Positions 24,029 through 32,791 of a DNA stretch of 44,936 nucleotides are shown in pieces. Source of the DNA: Thermoflavifilum sp. (GTDB taxonomy: Bacteria; Bacteroidota; Bacteroidia; Chitinophagales; Chitinophagaceae); contig JAIMAQ010000014.1 of assembly GCA_023511875.1 (NCBI GenBank), forward strand, positions 1 through 44,936. Direction: 5' to 3'. The position numbers and the translations under genes are program-made. The notes below the pieces were generated by a model. It did no database searches, was not told where the DNA came from, and was given only the letters and a program-made list of their open reading frames with translations. Position 1 is the first letter of the stretch; each line of letters begins with the position of its first letter.

Positions 24029-25948
24029 TTATCGAATCAACAGCACCGTGCCCTTTGCCTGAAAGGTTTTACCGTTTTGTTTTTGGTATTTTATATACCA
24101 CACATAAGTGCCCATGGGTGCGAGGTGGCCATGTATGTTTCCATCCCAGCCCAATTGCGGATTGGTGGTTTGAAAGATTTCTTTTCCCCATCGATCAAAG
24201 ATTTGCATCGAAAAAGCTCGTAAGGCAAAGGTTGGCTTGGGTCGGAATAAATCATTTACGCCGTCTCCATTTGGAGTAAATGCATTGGGCATAAGCAGTT
24301 CTGGCGCACAATTGATCAATTGAACCTCAATACTATCTCGCGCTGTGCCACATGCGTTGGATACGTCAACCCAATAGAGGCCTGTTTGATAAATAGTACG
24401 TTGCGCGCTATCGCTTCCATCTTGCCACTTATAGCTGGTAGCCACTGGTGAATAAGCATTTAAGGAAAATGTATCGCCCACGCATGCTACGGTATCGGAG
24501 CCTAAAAATACATGAGGAGAAAACTGGTGTGCTATTTGGATACTATCTTGCACGCTGCAAGCGCCACTGCTTACTTTCACTTGATATTTACCTGCTTGTT
24601 TTACCCAAATAGATGGAGCAGAAGAACCCGTATTCCAAAGATAGCTGGCTTGTGGATTGTAGGCATTTAACAAGAGGCTATCGTTATTGCACAAGAGGGT
24701 ATCCTTGCCCAATTCTACTTGTAAAGTATTGGGTTGTACTTGTACAGAGGTTTGATCGGTTATCTGGCAGCCTCCGCGCGTGGTGAGTTGCAAAGTGTAA
24801 TTCCCAGAGGCCGATACCGAAGCATGGGCAATGCTGAATATCGAGTCGTGGCTTATTGCACCCGAAGGCGTTGACCAAAGATAATATCGGCCCACAACGC
24901 GGCTAGAAAGCATAATGCTGTCTTGCTCGCACACCAGCGTTTTGCCCTGGATGATGGGTGGGCTAGGATGTTCAATGAATAAAGGCACTGCTGAAGAAGC
25001 AACCCGACAGTTAGGTGAAGCGATATTGCCCCGCTCGGCTACGAGCAAGCGATACCAGCCCGAATCAGAAGGTTGTGCATCGGCAATAGAAAAGTTTAAC
25101 TGATTGGCACCTGAGATATCTGTCCATTGCTGGCCGTCGAGGCTGAATTGCCATTGGTAGCTAGGATGCAGATAATAGCCTGGTTGTACGTTGGCCTGCA
25201 AGGTTATGGTATCGTGGATGCAGGCATAGCTGCCGTTGTTTTCAAAACTGCCTAAGGTTTGAATGTCAATGGCAGGCCCACATAAGGTAAAGGTGATATC
25301 GTCGAGAGCTAAATCATTGCCATTGCCACCTGGATTGTCGTTATAGATGGTGAGAATAAGGCTGTTTTCTCCTGCTGGTAGCGTAAAAGGCATGCCATAT
25401 TCCGTCCAGGTAAATACATCATAACGAGGGATATTACCCGTAGCATATTCAGCTAAGGTGTCGCCTGTTTTTGCACTGCGAATCACAAAGCGCACAGCAG
25501 GATCAAGAGGCGTTTGGGTATATTGATTTTTGGGAAGTAAGTTGGCGATCCAGGCAGAAAAATAAAATTTGCTTCCCTGGCATAATCCATCGATTTCTTT
25601 TTCATAAAATTTTCCAGGTTCATAACTCGCATTCACGATCATCATATACCCATCGCCGGTATGGTCTTTCCCATTGGCAAACCAGTTGTACATGGGGCCG
25701 GTGGTTTTTTTAATGCTATACTGCCCATCATTAATATTTCCTTGTGATACATAGGTATAGCTCGTCACTGATGCAGGTAAAGCTGGGCCCACTTCGGGCG
25801 AAGAGGCGTTTCCGCCAAATGTTTCTTGAAAGATAGGAGAGCCTTTGCATTGCGACCAAGCATTTTGGAATGTATATATGTTTCCCATTACACAGCCAAC
25901 CACGATGAGATATTGTAAATACTTTATCAAAGTAACTCTTTTATGCAC
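24029..25948 (-). CDS. T9SS-dependent secreted protein with gliding-motility-type C-terminal domain
   Basis: About 639 residues. A signal peptide (LQYLIVVGCVMGNIYTFQ and on to SQC) precedes a Cys-containing N-terminal adhesion-like module (FQETFGG at the start, LALDDITFTLCGP at the end), several Ig-like or SprB-like modules with paired Cys, and a type B T9SS C-terminal domain (LLMPNAFTPNGDGVNDLF, QIFDRWGKEIFQT, MGTYVWYI). It should be secreted or surface-attached. The frame stays open to a TTG at 25999, but codons from there pass through the terminator of the upstream peptidase gene, so a GTG at 25948 or TTG at 25930 is preferred. An ATG at 25981 also lies inside the hairpin. Confidence 0.82.
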   Translation of the reverse strand: MHKRVTLIKYLQYLIVVGCVMGNIYTFQNAWSQCKGSPIFQETFGGNASSPEVGPALPASVTSYTYVSQGNINDGQYSIKKTTGPMYNWFANGKDHTGDGYMMIVNASYEPGKFYEKEIDGLCQGSKFYFSAWIANLLPKNQYTQTPLDPAVRFVIRSAKTGDTLAEYATGNIPRYDVFTWTEYGMPFTLPAGENSLILTIYNDNPGGNGNDLALDDITFTLCGPAIDIQTLGSFENNGSYACIHDTITLQANVQPGYYLHPSYQWQFSLDGQQWTDISGANQLNFSIADAQPSDSGWYRLLVAERGNIASPNCRVASSAVPLFIEHPSPPIIQGKTLVCEQDSIMLSSRVVGRYYLWSTPSGAISHDSIFSIAHASVSASGNYTLQLTTRGGCQITDQTSVQVQPNTLQVELGKDTLLCNNDSLLLNAYNPQASYLWNTGSSAPSIWVKQAGKYQVKVSSGACSVQDSIQIAHQFSPHVFLGSDTVACVGDTFSLNAYSPVATSYKWQDGSDSAQRTIYQTGLYWVDVSNACGTARDSIEVQLINCAPELLMPNAFTPNGDGVNDLFRPKPTFALRAFSMQIFDRWGKEIFQTTNPQLGWDGNIHGHLAPMGTYVWYIKYQKQNGKTFQAKGTVLLIR

Positions 25949-25952
25949 GTTC

Positions 25953-25994
25953 GAAAATAAAAAATCCAGCAGGAAAATCATTATCCTGCTGGAT
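25953..25994 (-). terminator. Rho-independent terminator after the M13 peptidase gene
   Basis: On the minus strand a perfect 11-bp stem (ATCCAGCAGGA / TCCTGCTGGAT, arms 25984-25994 and 25964-25974) with a 9-nt loop is followed by TTTTTATTTTC. It lies 25 bp after the peptidase stop codon. Confidence 0.8.
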
Positions 25995-26018
25995 GGCAAT
26001 ACTTGCTCTTTTACCCAA

Positions 26019-28052
26019 CTACCAAATATGTACCCTTAGGCTATCGGGCCTATACATTTTATCTCCAGGCTGCACATGATAAGCCACATAAAATGGGGTA
26101 AGGTCAGACAAAGGATTATTGACGCGATACATTTCTGGAGAATGTGGATCTGTTTGTAAGCGCAGGCGAGCCAGCTTATCTGTATTTTTCATGCGCCAGA
26201 TTTGAGCATAAGCTAAGAAAAAGCGTTGATCGGGAGTGAGTCCATCAATGAGTTGATTGCTTTTGCCTTCGGGAGTGTTTTTGAAAGCAGCATAGGCAAT
26301 AGCTACGCCGCCGATGTCGGCAATATTTTCGCCCAAGGTGAGCTTGCCATTGACATGTAAGCTATCTAGGATTACGGAGTTGTTGTATTGTTCGATGACC
26401 AGTTGGGCTTTTTGCATGAATCGAGCAGAGTCTTCTGGCGTCCACCAATTGCGCAGATTGCCTTCAGCATCATATTGACGGCCTTGATCGTCGAAGCCAT
26501 GGGTCATCTCGTGTCCTATAACGGCACCAATGCCCCCATAATTCACGGCATCATCACCATTTTGATAAAAAAATGGAGGTTGTAAGATGCCTGCAGGAAA
26601 AACGATTTCGTTGAAGCTGGGATTATAATAAGCATTCACTGTAGGAGGAGTCATAAACCATTCGGTGCGGTCGACTGGTTTACCGATTTTAGCAATCATG
26701 CGGTTGTATTCATACGCATCGCATGATTGGATATTTTGAATCAACGAGTCGCGTACAATATGTACGGTGGCATAATCTTTCCATTTATCGGGATATCCAA
26801 TCTTTTTGGTAAAGGCTTCGAGTTTTTGGATGGCTTTTTGTTTGGTGCTATCGCTCATCCAATCCAGGTGTTTAATGCGCTCTTCATATGTTTTTTGCAG
26901 GTTATTCACCAGCTCCATCATTCGTTGCTTAGCCGCAGGTGGGAAAAAGCGTTGTACATATAATTTTCCGAGTCCATCGCCCATTTCATTATCTACCATA
27001 GCACACATTCGTTTCCAGCGTTCCTGTTGTTCGCGCTGGCCGCGAAGAGTACGCCCATAATAATCGAAGCTGGCTTCTACGAAGGGAGTGCTGAGATAGG
27101 GGGCATAATGGCTGATCAGATGAAAGCGCAGATAGGCTCTCCATAAATCGATTGGGGTGCTTTTGAGTTGTTGGGCTAATCCTTTATAAAATTCAGGTTG
27201 GCCTACCAACACTGTGTCTTGATCGGTAACGCCCAGTTGATGCAAAAAGTCTTTCCATTCAATACCAGGAGTGATGCGGTTGATTTCTTGCAAAGTGAGT
27301 TTATGATAGTTGGCATAAGGGTCACGAAGTTCTACAGGCGATTTGGATACTTTGGCTAGCGCTGTTTCAAGTTGCATGATGCTATGTGCATCTTTTTGGG
27401 CTTGAATAGAATCTTCGCCGCTAAGCGTGAGAATACGAGTTACATAACGCAGGTATGCTTGTTGCACCATTTTGGTAGCACTATCTGTTCGGAAATAATA
27501 ATCGCGCGTAGGCAATCCTAATCCGCCTTGGTTGAACTGAGCCAGCATTTTCACGCTGTTTTTATCGTCAGGGCTGGCGTAGAAACGAAACAGCAGACCA
27601 TCACCTTTTTTATGCTCAGCAGCAGCAAAATAAAGGATGTCGGTAGGGGTTTTCAACGCTGCAATGCGCTGTAGATCGGCCTGTAATGGGGCTAAGCCCA
27701 GTCGCTCAATAGTCGCAGAATCCATGCCACTGGCATACAAATCACCCACCTTTTTTGCAATGCTTCCTTCGGGCAACTGTTTGTCGTTGGCCACAGAGTC
27801 GAGAATCAGCCGCATGTTTTTCAGTGCATTATCTCTCAGGATGGAGAAAGATCCCCAGCTGCTTTGTGTGGGAGGTATTTCAGTATGTTTGAGCCAGTTG
27901 CCATTGGCATAGAGATAAAAATTATCTCCCGGCTTCACCGTGGTATCCATGCCGGTGAAGTCGAGAAAGGTAGCTGTTTGTTGCTCGTGATGGGTAGCAC
28001 AAGAGGCCAGCAACAAGACGGTAGCGAGTACAGGTAACCAATGTAGTTTCAT
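26019..28052 (-). CDS. M13-family (neprilysin-like) zinc metallopeptidase, lipoprotein
   Basis: About 677 residues. The N-terminus is a lipoprotein signal (VLATVLLLASCATHHEQ). The catalytic motif HEMTH lies at about residues 514-518, followed by the second zinc-ligand region ENIADIGGVAIAYAAF. Other M13 landmarks are VNAYYNPSFNEIVFPAGIL and the near C-terminal VNNPLSDLTPFYVAYHV. It degrades peptides in the periplasm or at the outer membrane. The ATG at 28052 is preferred to a TTG two codons upstream. An intrinsic terminator follows. Confidence 0.95.
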   Translation of the reverse strand: MKLHWLPVLATVLLLASCATHHEQQTATFLDFTGMDTTVKPGDNFYLYANGNWLKHTEIPPTQSSWGSFSILRDNALKNMRLILDSVANDKQLPEGSIAKKVGDLYASGMDSATIERLGLAPLQADLQRIAALKTPTDILYFAAAEHKKGDGLLFRFYASPDDKNSVKMLAQFNQGGLGLPTRDYYFRTDSATKMVQQAYLRYVTRILTLSGEDSIQAQKDAHSIMQLETALAKVSKSPVELRDPYANYHKLTLQEINRITPGIEWKDFLHQLGVTDQDTVLVGQPEFYKGLAQQLKSTPIDLWRAYLRFHLISHYAPYLSTPFVEASFDYYGRTLRGQREQQERWKRMCAMVDNEMGDGLGKLYVQRFFPPAAKQRMMELVNNLQKTYEERIKHLDWMSDSTKQKAIQKLEAFTKKIGYPDKWKDYATVHIVRDSLIQNIQSCDAYEYNRMIAKIGKPVDRTEWFMTPPTVNAYYNPSFNEIVFPAGILQPPFFYQNGDDAVNYGGIGAVIGHEMTHGFDDQGRQYDAEGNLRNWWTPEDSARFMQKAQLVIEQYNNSVILDSLHVNGKLTLGENIADIGGVAIAYAAFKNTPEGKSNQLIDGLTPDQRFFLAYAQIWRMKNTDKLARLRLQTDPHSPEMYRVNNPLSDLTPFYVAYHVQPGDKMYRPDSLRVHIW

Positions 28053-28058
28053 AAGCAA

Positions 28059-28778
28059 TAGATATTTGTGTGTGAAAAAATTAACGAATGATAAGCTTGC
28101 TGATAATCAGTGATATCAATATATTTTCATTTTGGGTATCAAAATAAAAAAGATTTTATAAATCTCATAAAAATTTAGGATGAGCGGAAAGTGGCGTAAT
28201 ATTAAAAGCTCTACAATGATTTAGCAGCGGGATAATGAGGTGAGCTGTGACAATCATTGCTCCAAATGTTTTTAACTACTGGGAAATCCTGTGTCGAACA
28301 AGACTCGTAAAGATAGAAGTATACGACTGAATGAAGGATATTTGTTGAACATATACAATATCTGAGATTTAAAATAAAGGGTATTATAAAAAGAATTTGT
28401 AAGGCAATATCTTTCAAATAAGAGTCACACAACAATACAAGTTTCATCTATTGGATTATGCTCATTTGTGTTGGATGTGTACAAATGAATTTCATTCGAA
28501 GAGTTTTTCAGGAAAGATGCATACAATGAAATTACTTTATTCTGAGAAATAATGTTAAATCTCTTTGTAATTCTTGGAGACAGATTTTTTAAATTACATA
28601 ACGATTAATTGAATACGCTATATCTTTTTGAGCAATAGAATAAAAGAGCCTAAAGAAGCTTCAAACTCTCATAAGTAATAGGTATTTTGGCGTTTGATAA
28701 AACATTTTATATCTTCAGACGACTAATCATATAATGATTCAGCAGTAATCACTGAACAACGATACTCATTTTGCAACC
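28059..28778. other. 720-bp AT-rich gap, no convincing gene
   Basis: Only short open frames occur and none shows recognisable protein features. Small inverted repeats (AATCAT-ATA-ATGATT at about 28727; CAGT-AATC-ACTG) are visible near the right edge but have no assigned role. It contains the promoter regions of the M13 peptidase and the KTSC gene. Confidence 0.4.
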
Positions 28779-28799
28779 ATGAAATGTATTCTTGCTAGA

Positions 28800-29150
28800 A
28801 TGAAATATCTTCCAGTATTATTTTTTGTTATTTTATGTATTTCGTGCGATTCAAAGAATTGCGATAGCCTACCGGCACATTATTCATCATACACTCAAGC
28901 TGTAAACATCATCCGGCATACCCATTTTAAAATACATGATACTTGCCATACTTCATCAAGTAGCTGGATACGTGCGGCAGAATATTATAGTTGTGATGGT
29001 CAAACAGGATATTTTTTATTTAAAACAGATAAGCAATGGTATATTCATGCTGCTGTTCCAATAAGTGTTTGGCAGGAATTTAAAGATGCTCAATCCAGAG
29101 GGAGTTCTTATGATCATTACATTAAGGGTAGATATAGATTCAATCTATGA
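28800..29150 (+). CDS. KTSC-domain lipoprotein
   Basis: About 116 residues. A lipoprotein signal (LPVLFFVILCISC, lipid Cys near residue 16) is followed by a small mature domain that resembles KTSC (PF13619): it begins at SSWIRAAEYYSCDGQTGYFL, continues with WYIHAAVPISVWQEF and ends with SYDHYIKGRYRFNL. KTSC domains are usually cytoplasmic or fused to other proteins; as a lone lipoprotein its role is unknown. ATG codons exist at 28779 and 28800. A TTTTGC box just upstream of 28779 would leave almost no leader for the first, so the second is preferred. No co-oriented neighbour is close. Confidence 0.7.
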   Translation: MKYLPVLFFVILCISCDSKNCDSLPAHYSSYTQAVNIIRHTHFKIHDTCHTSSSSWIRAAEYYSCDGQTGYFLFKTDKQWYIHAAVPISVWQEFKDAQSRGSSYDHYIKGRYRFNL

Positions 29151-29345
29151 ACGAATTGTAATTTAACTGTGATAATTGGTGAATGTTTATATGTACGTGA
29201 TCCGGCAAGGTAAAACAACGCGTTGTAGAGGAGCAGCAAGTTTTTAATGTTTCAACAAGCTTAATCACCGTTTTTACAACTTCATCACAACTCAATCCTA
29301 ACAAATAATGAAAAGGGTTATAAATAAATCGCTTGTTCATTTTTG

Positions 29346-29421
29346 TCGGGGTGGCAGGATTCGAACCTGCGACCTCCAGGTCCCAAACCTGGCGCGATGG
29401 ACCGGACTACGCTACACCCCG
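29346..29421 (-). tRNA. tRNA-Pro (anticodon UGG)
   Basis: On the minus strand CGGGGTG pairs with CACCCCG at the 3' side, with an A discriminator. The anticodon stem CCAGG/CCTGG encloses TTTGGGA, giving anticodon TGG. The T-arm loop TTCGAAT is present and CCA is not encoded. It lies 50 bp downstream of hemL on the same strand, but a TATCTTTG box at 29443-29450 probably gives it its own transcription. Confidence 0.95.
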
Positions 29422-29442
29422 AATCAGCTGATTTCTCGCTGG

Positions 29443-29450
29443 CAAAGATA
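29443..29450 (-). promoter_or_regulatory. -7 element for tRNA-Pro
   Basis: The minus strand reads TATCTTTG, an exact match to TAnnTTTG, 22 nt upstream of the tRNA 5' end. No -33 TTTG at the usual distance is visible. Confidence 0.45.
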
Positions 29451-29471
29451 ATGGGAATCTGTTGAATAACC

Positions 29472-30767
29472 TCACCGCGATAAGATTTGCTCTATGCTTT
29501 CTTCGGCTGCCTTTATGGTCTTGGCAATATCTTCATCACTCAAGGCATAGCTCACAAACCAACTCTCAAAAGGTGAAGGCGGTAGATAAATCCCTTTCTC
29601 CAACATGGCATGAAAAAACTGTTTAAACAGCTCATTGCTGGCAGCACTGGCAGCAACAAAATCGTGCACGGGATATTCGGTAAAAAATACACTCAGCATA
29701 GAACCGATATGAGGAATTTGGTGAACTATGGCTTTCTTACCGAAAACTGTGTTAAGTCCATCGATTAATTGCTGCGTTTTTTGTTCCAAAGCTTCATAAA
29801 TATGTCGGTTTAGGTCAAGTTCGCGCAGGAGCGTATATCCGGCAATCATCGCCAATGGATTGCCGCTCAAGGTACCTGCTTGATATACTTTTCCTGAAGG
29901 AGCCAGCAACGACATGATTTCTCGCTTGCCACCCACTGCACCAACAGGGAGCCCACCTCCGATGATTTTTCCAAAAGTAATCAGGTCGGCATCCAGCTGA
30001 AATCTTTCCTGTGCACCGCCAGGAGCGAGGCGAAAGCCCGTCATCACTTCGTCGACGATGAATACAATGCCCTGTTCTTGGCAGCGTTGTTGCAATCCCT
30101 CTAAAAAACCGGGCAAGGGAAGCACACAACCCATGTTGCCGGCAACGGGTTCTACGATGATGGCTGCTATTTCACCAGCATAGGTTTCCAAGAGAGTATC
30201 TACGGCTTGCAGGTTGTTGTAAGGAGCTACAAGGGTGTCTGCTGCCACTGAGGAGGGTACTCCGGGTACTTCTTGGATTTCGAGCGTAGCCACGCCGCTA
30301 CCGGCCTGCACCAAAAAGCTATCGGCATGCCCATGATAACAGCCTTCAAACTTGATGATTTTATTTTTATCCGTAAAGCCACGAGCCAGGCGTATGGCTG
30401 TCATGCAGGCTTCTGTGCCGGAATTAACCATACGCACCTGGTCGATGCGGGGCACCATACGCAAGATTTGTTCTGCTAGCAATACTTCTAGTTCGGTAGG
30501 AGCGCCATAAGAAGTAGAGTGTTGCACTTGTTCTTGAATAGCCCGAACCACAGGTTCATAGGCATGTCCCATGATCATAGGGCCCCAGGAGTTGACATAG
30601 TCGATATAGGTGTTACCATCTACGTCGTAGAGATAGGCACCTTTTGCAGAAGCAATAAAAGGGGGTATTCCACCCACATGCTTAAATGCACGCACGGGAG
30701 AGTTTACGCCACCAGGGATAAGTTGTTGGGCTCGTGCAAAGAGTTGCTTGCTTTTGTGCAGATGCAT
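29472..30767 (-). CDS. hemL: Glutamate-1-semialdehyde 2,1-aminomutase
   Basis: A 431-residue PLP enzyme of the class III aminotransferase fold that converts glutamate-1-semialdehyde to 5-aminolevulinate, second step of the C5 haem route. The PLP lysine is in ITFGKIIGGGLPVG (Lys267). The substrate and cofactor motifs MVNSGTEACMTAIRLARG and FIVDEVMTGFR are intact. Last gene of the hemA-hemL run, 18 bp after hemB. Length is normal for the family. Confidence 0.97.
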   Translation of the reverse strand: MHLHKSKQLFARAQQLIPGGVNSPVRAFKHVGGIPPFIASAKGAYLYDVDGNTYIDYVNSWGPMIMGHAYEPVVRAIQEQVQHSTSYGAPTELEVLLAEQILRMVPRIDQVRMVNSGTEACMTAIRLARGFTDKNKIIKFEGCYHGHADSFLVQAGSGVATLEIQEVPGVPSSVAADTLVAPYNNLQAVDTLLETYAGEIAAIIVEPVAGNMGCVLPLPGFLEGLQQRCQEQGIVFIVDEVMTGFRLAPGGAQERFQLDADLITFGKIIGGGLPVGAVGGKREIMSLLAPSGKVYQAGTLSGNPLAMIAGYTLLRELDLNRHIYEALEQKTQQLIDGLNTVFGKKAIVHQIPHIGSMLSVFFTEYPVHDFVAASAASNELFKQFFHAMLEKGIYLPPSPFESWFVSYALSDEDIAKTIKAAEESIEQILSR

Positions 30768-30785
30768 AGCTTGAAAAAATAGAGG

Positions 30786-31769
30786 TTAAGCAATTTCTTG
30801 TAGTAAGCGGGCAGCTTGTTTGGCAAAATAAGTCGCAATCAGGTCGGCCCCGGCGCGGCGAATACTGGTAAGCACCTCTAGCATAGCTTTAGACTCATCA
30901 AGCCAACCTTGCATGGCGGCAGCTTTGATCATGGCATATTCTCCTGAAACATGATAGGCGCTTATGGGTACCCATACTTGTTGCTTCACGGCGTGAATCA
31001 CATCGAGGTAGGCTACAGCAGGCTTGACCATTACGATATCGGCACCTTCTTCAATATCTTGCAGCACTTCTTTAATTGCCTCTCGGCTATTGGCATAATC
31101 CATTTGATAAGTTTTTTTATCGCCAAAGCCGGGCGCCGAGTCTAGCGCATCGCGGAAAGGACCATAGAAGCACGATGCATATTTAGCGCTGTAGGCCATG
31201 ATACCCGTTAGGTGAAAACCATGTTCTTCCAAAGCCTGTCGGATAGCGCCTATGCGCCCATCCATCATATCGCTTGGTGCCACAAAATCGGCACCTGCCT
31301 CGGCATGGCTCACGCTCATCTTGGCCAGAACTTCTACAGTGGGGTCGTTTACGATTTCACCATTTTCCACAATACCATCGTGTCCATAGCTGGAATAGGG
31401 ATCTAGCGCCACATCGGTCATCACGCATAGATCGGGTAGGTTGTTTTTTAATGTACGAATGGCCCGTTGCATGAGTCCGTTGGGGTTAAGAGCTTCTTTA
31501 CCTGTGTTGTCTTTTAGGTCATCGGGAACCTTGGCAAACAACAATACGCTTTTCACCCCCAGACTCCAGAGTTCCTTAGCTTCTCTTACCAGCTCGTCGA
31601 GGCTTAATCGAAAATAGTCGGGCATAGAGGGGATAGGTTCTCGGACATCGTTGCCTTCAACGACAAATAATGGTGCAATGAATTGTTCAGGATGAAGACG
31701 CGTTTCGGCAACCATGCTGCGAATAGCTGGTGATCGACGAAGAATGCGGTAACGTTTCGATAAAAACAT
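30786..31769 (-). CDS. hemB: Delta-aminolevulinic acid dehydratase (porphobilinogen synthase)
   Basis: A 327-residue enzyme that condenses two 5-aminolevulinates to porphobilinogen. Schiff-base lysines are Lys196 (AYSAKYASCF) and Lys249 (VMVKPAVAYLD). The segment DVALDPYSSYGHDG (119-132) lacks the three cysteines that bind catalytic zinc in other family members, so this is the zinc-independent, Mg-type class seen in Pseudomonas. It lies between hemF and hemL in the operon. Confidence 0.97.
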   Translation of the reverse strand: MFLSKRYRILRRSPAIRSMVAETRLHPEQFIAPLFVVEGNDVREPIPSMPDYFRLSLDELVREAKELWSLGVKSVLLFAKVPDDLKDNTGKEALNPNGLMQRAIRTLKNNLPDLCVMTDVALDPYSSYGHDGIVENGEIVNDPTVEVLAKMSVSHAEAGADFVAPSDMMDGRIGAIRQALEEHGFHLTGIMAYSAKYASCFYGPFRDALDSAPGFGDKKTYQMDYANSREAIKEVLQDIEEGADIVMVKPAVAYLDVIHAVKQQVWVPISAYHVSGEYAMIKAAAMQGWLDESKAMLEVLTSIRRAGADLIATYFAKQAARLLQEIA

Positions 31770-31808
31770 AATTTTTTGATTTATGGTACAACCATGGTTG
31801 CTTTGCTT

Positions 31809-32741
31809 TTATGCCCACGTGCGCGGAGTGAGGCATACTTCGAGCAGGGCTGCTTCGGGGCTACCCGGCTCGGGATTAAATTGATATACCCATCGTGCGC
31901 GGGGGGGCAAGCTCATCAAGATGCTTTCTGTGCGTCCACCAGTTTTTAGTCCGAATAAAGTTCCCCGATCATGAATCAGGTTAAACTCCACATAACGTCC
32001 CCGGCGGATTTCTTGCCAAAATATTTCTCTTTCTCCATAAGAAAGATTTTTTCTGCGTTGCACGATGGGCAAGTATGCTTGTAAGAAAGCTTGTTTATTT
32101 GCCTGTTGAAAGGCAAACATTTGCTGGAGTTCGAGCCCGGCGTATCCTGGGCGCAAATAATCATAGAATACGCCTCCGATTCCACGAGCTTCACCATTGC
32201 GATGTGTGTTTCGAAAATACACATCGCATTCGTGTTTAAAGCGTGGATATAAATCTTCTCCAAAAGCTTCCATAGCTTGTTTCAGGCATTGGTGAAAATA
32301 TTGGGCATCTTCTTCAAACAAGTAATAAGGCGTTAGATCGGTACCACCGCCAATCCATCTATCGGCCACTCGACCAGCGTTGTCATAGAGTTCAAAATAT
32401 CGCCAGTTGGCATGTACGGTGGGCACATAAGGATTGAGAGGGTGGATGACCAGCGAAAGCCCGGCAGCAAAGAAAAAACGATGTTCAGTCTGCAGCAGCT
32501 GGCGCATGTGTTCAGGCAATTCGCCGTATACGCTTGACGTATTTACTCCTCCTTTTTCAAATACTTTCCCCCCTTCTATGATACGGGTAATACCTCTACC
32601 GCCTGCGGCTCGCTCCCAGCTGTCGTACTGAAATTTACCCGTTCCATCTTCTTGCTCGAGAGCATGGCATATTTCTTCTTGCCATTGCAAGATGGTTTGG
32701 CTCCACGTATGAGCTGCTTCACTGATAGAAAGGCTGTCCAT
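31809..32741 (-). CDS. hemF: Oxygen-dependent coproporphyrinogen III oxidase
   Basis: About 310 residues, with family motifs GGGTDLTPYYLFEEDAQYFH, YCDVYF-like RFKHECDVYF, and a C-terminal RARWVYQFNPEPGSPEA. It oxidatively decarboxylates coproporphyrinogen III to protoporphyrinogen IX using O2. The ATG at 32741 is preferred to the upstream TTG at 32753. An oxygen-requiring enzyme implies aerobic growth or an additional HemN elsewhere. Followed 39 bp later by hemB. Confidence 0.96.
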   Translation of the reverse strand: MDSLSISEAAHTWSQTILQWQEEICHALEQEDGTGKFQYDSWERAAGGRGITRIIEGGKVFEKGGVNTSSVYGELPEHMRQLLQTEHRFFFAAGLSLVIHPLNPYVPTVHANWRYFELYDNAGRVADRWIGGGTDLTPYYLFEEDAQYFHQCLKQAMEAFGEDLYPRFKHECDVYFRNTHRNGEARGIGGVFYDYLRPGYAGLELQQMFAFQQANKQAFLQAYLPIVQRRKNLSYGEREIFWQEIRRGRYVEFNLIHDRGTLFGLKTGGRTESILMSLPPRARWVYQFNPEPGSPEAALLEVCLTPRTWA

Positions 32742-32791
32742 ACACTCAGGCAAAGTTCTTAAACTTATCTAGCTTTTGGGGTGAGGCAATG

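Noticed and set aside
28211-28447. A 78-codon minus-strand open frame in the gap before the KTSC gene
   Set aside because: Composition is atypical, with no recognisable domain and no start signal.
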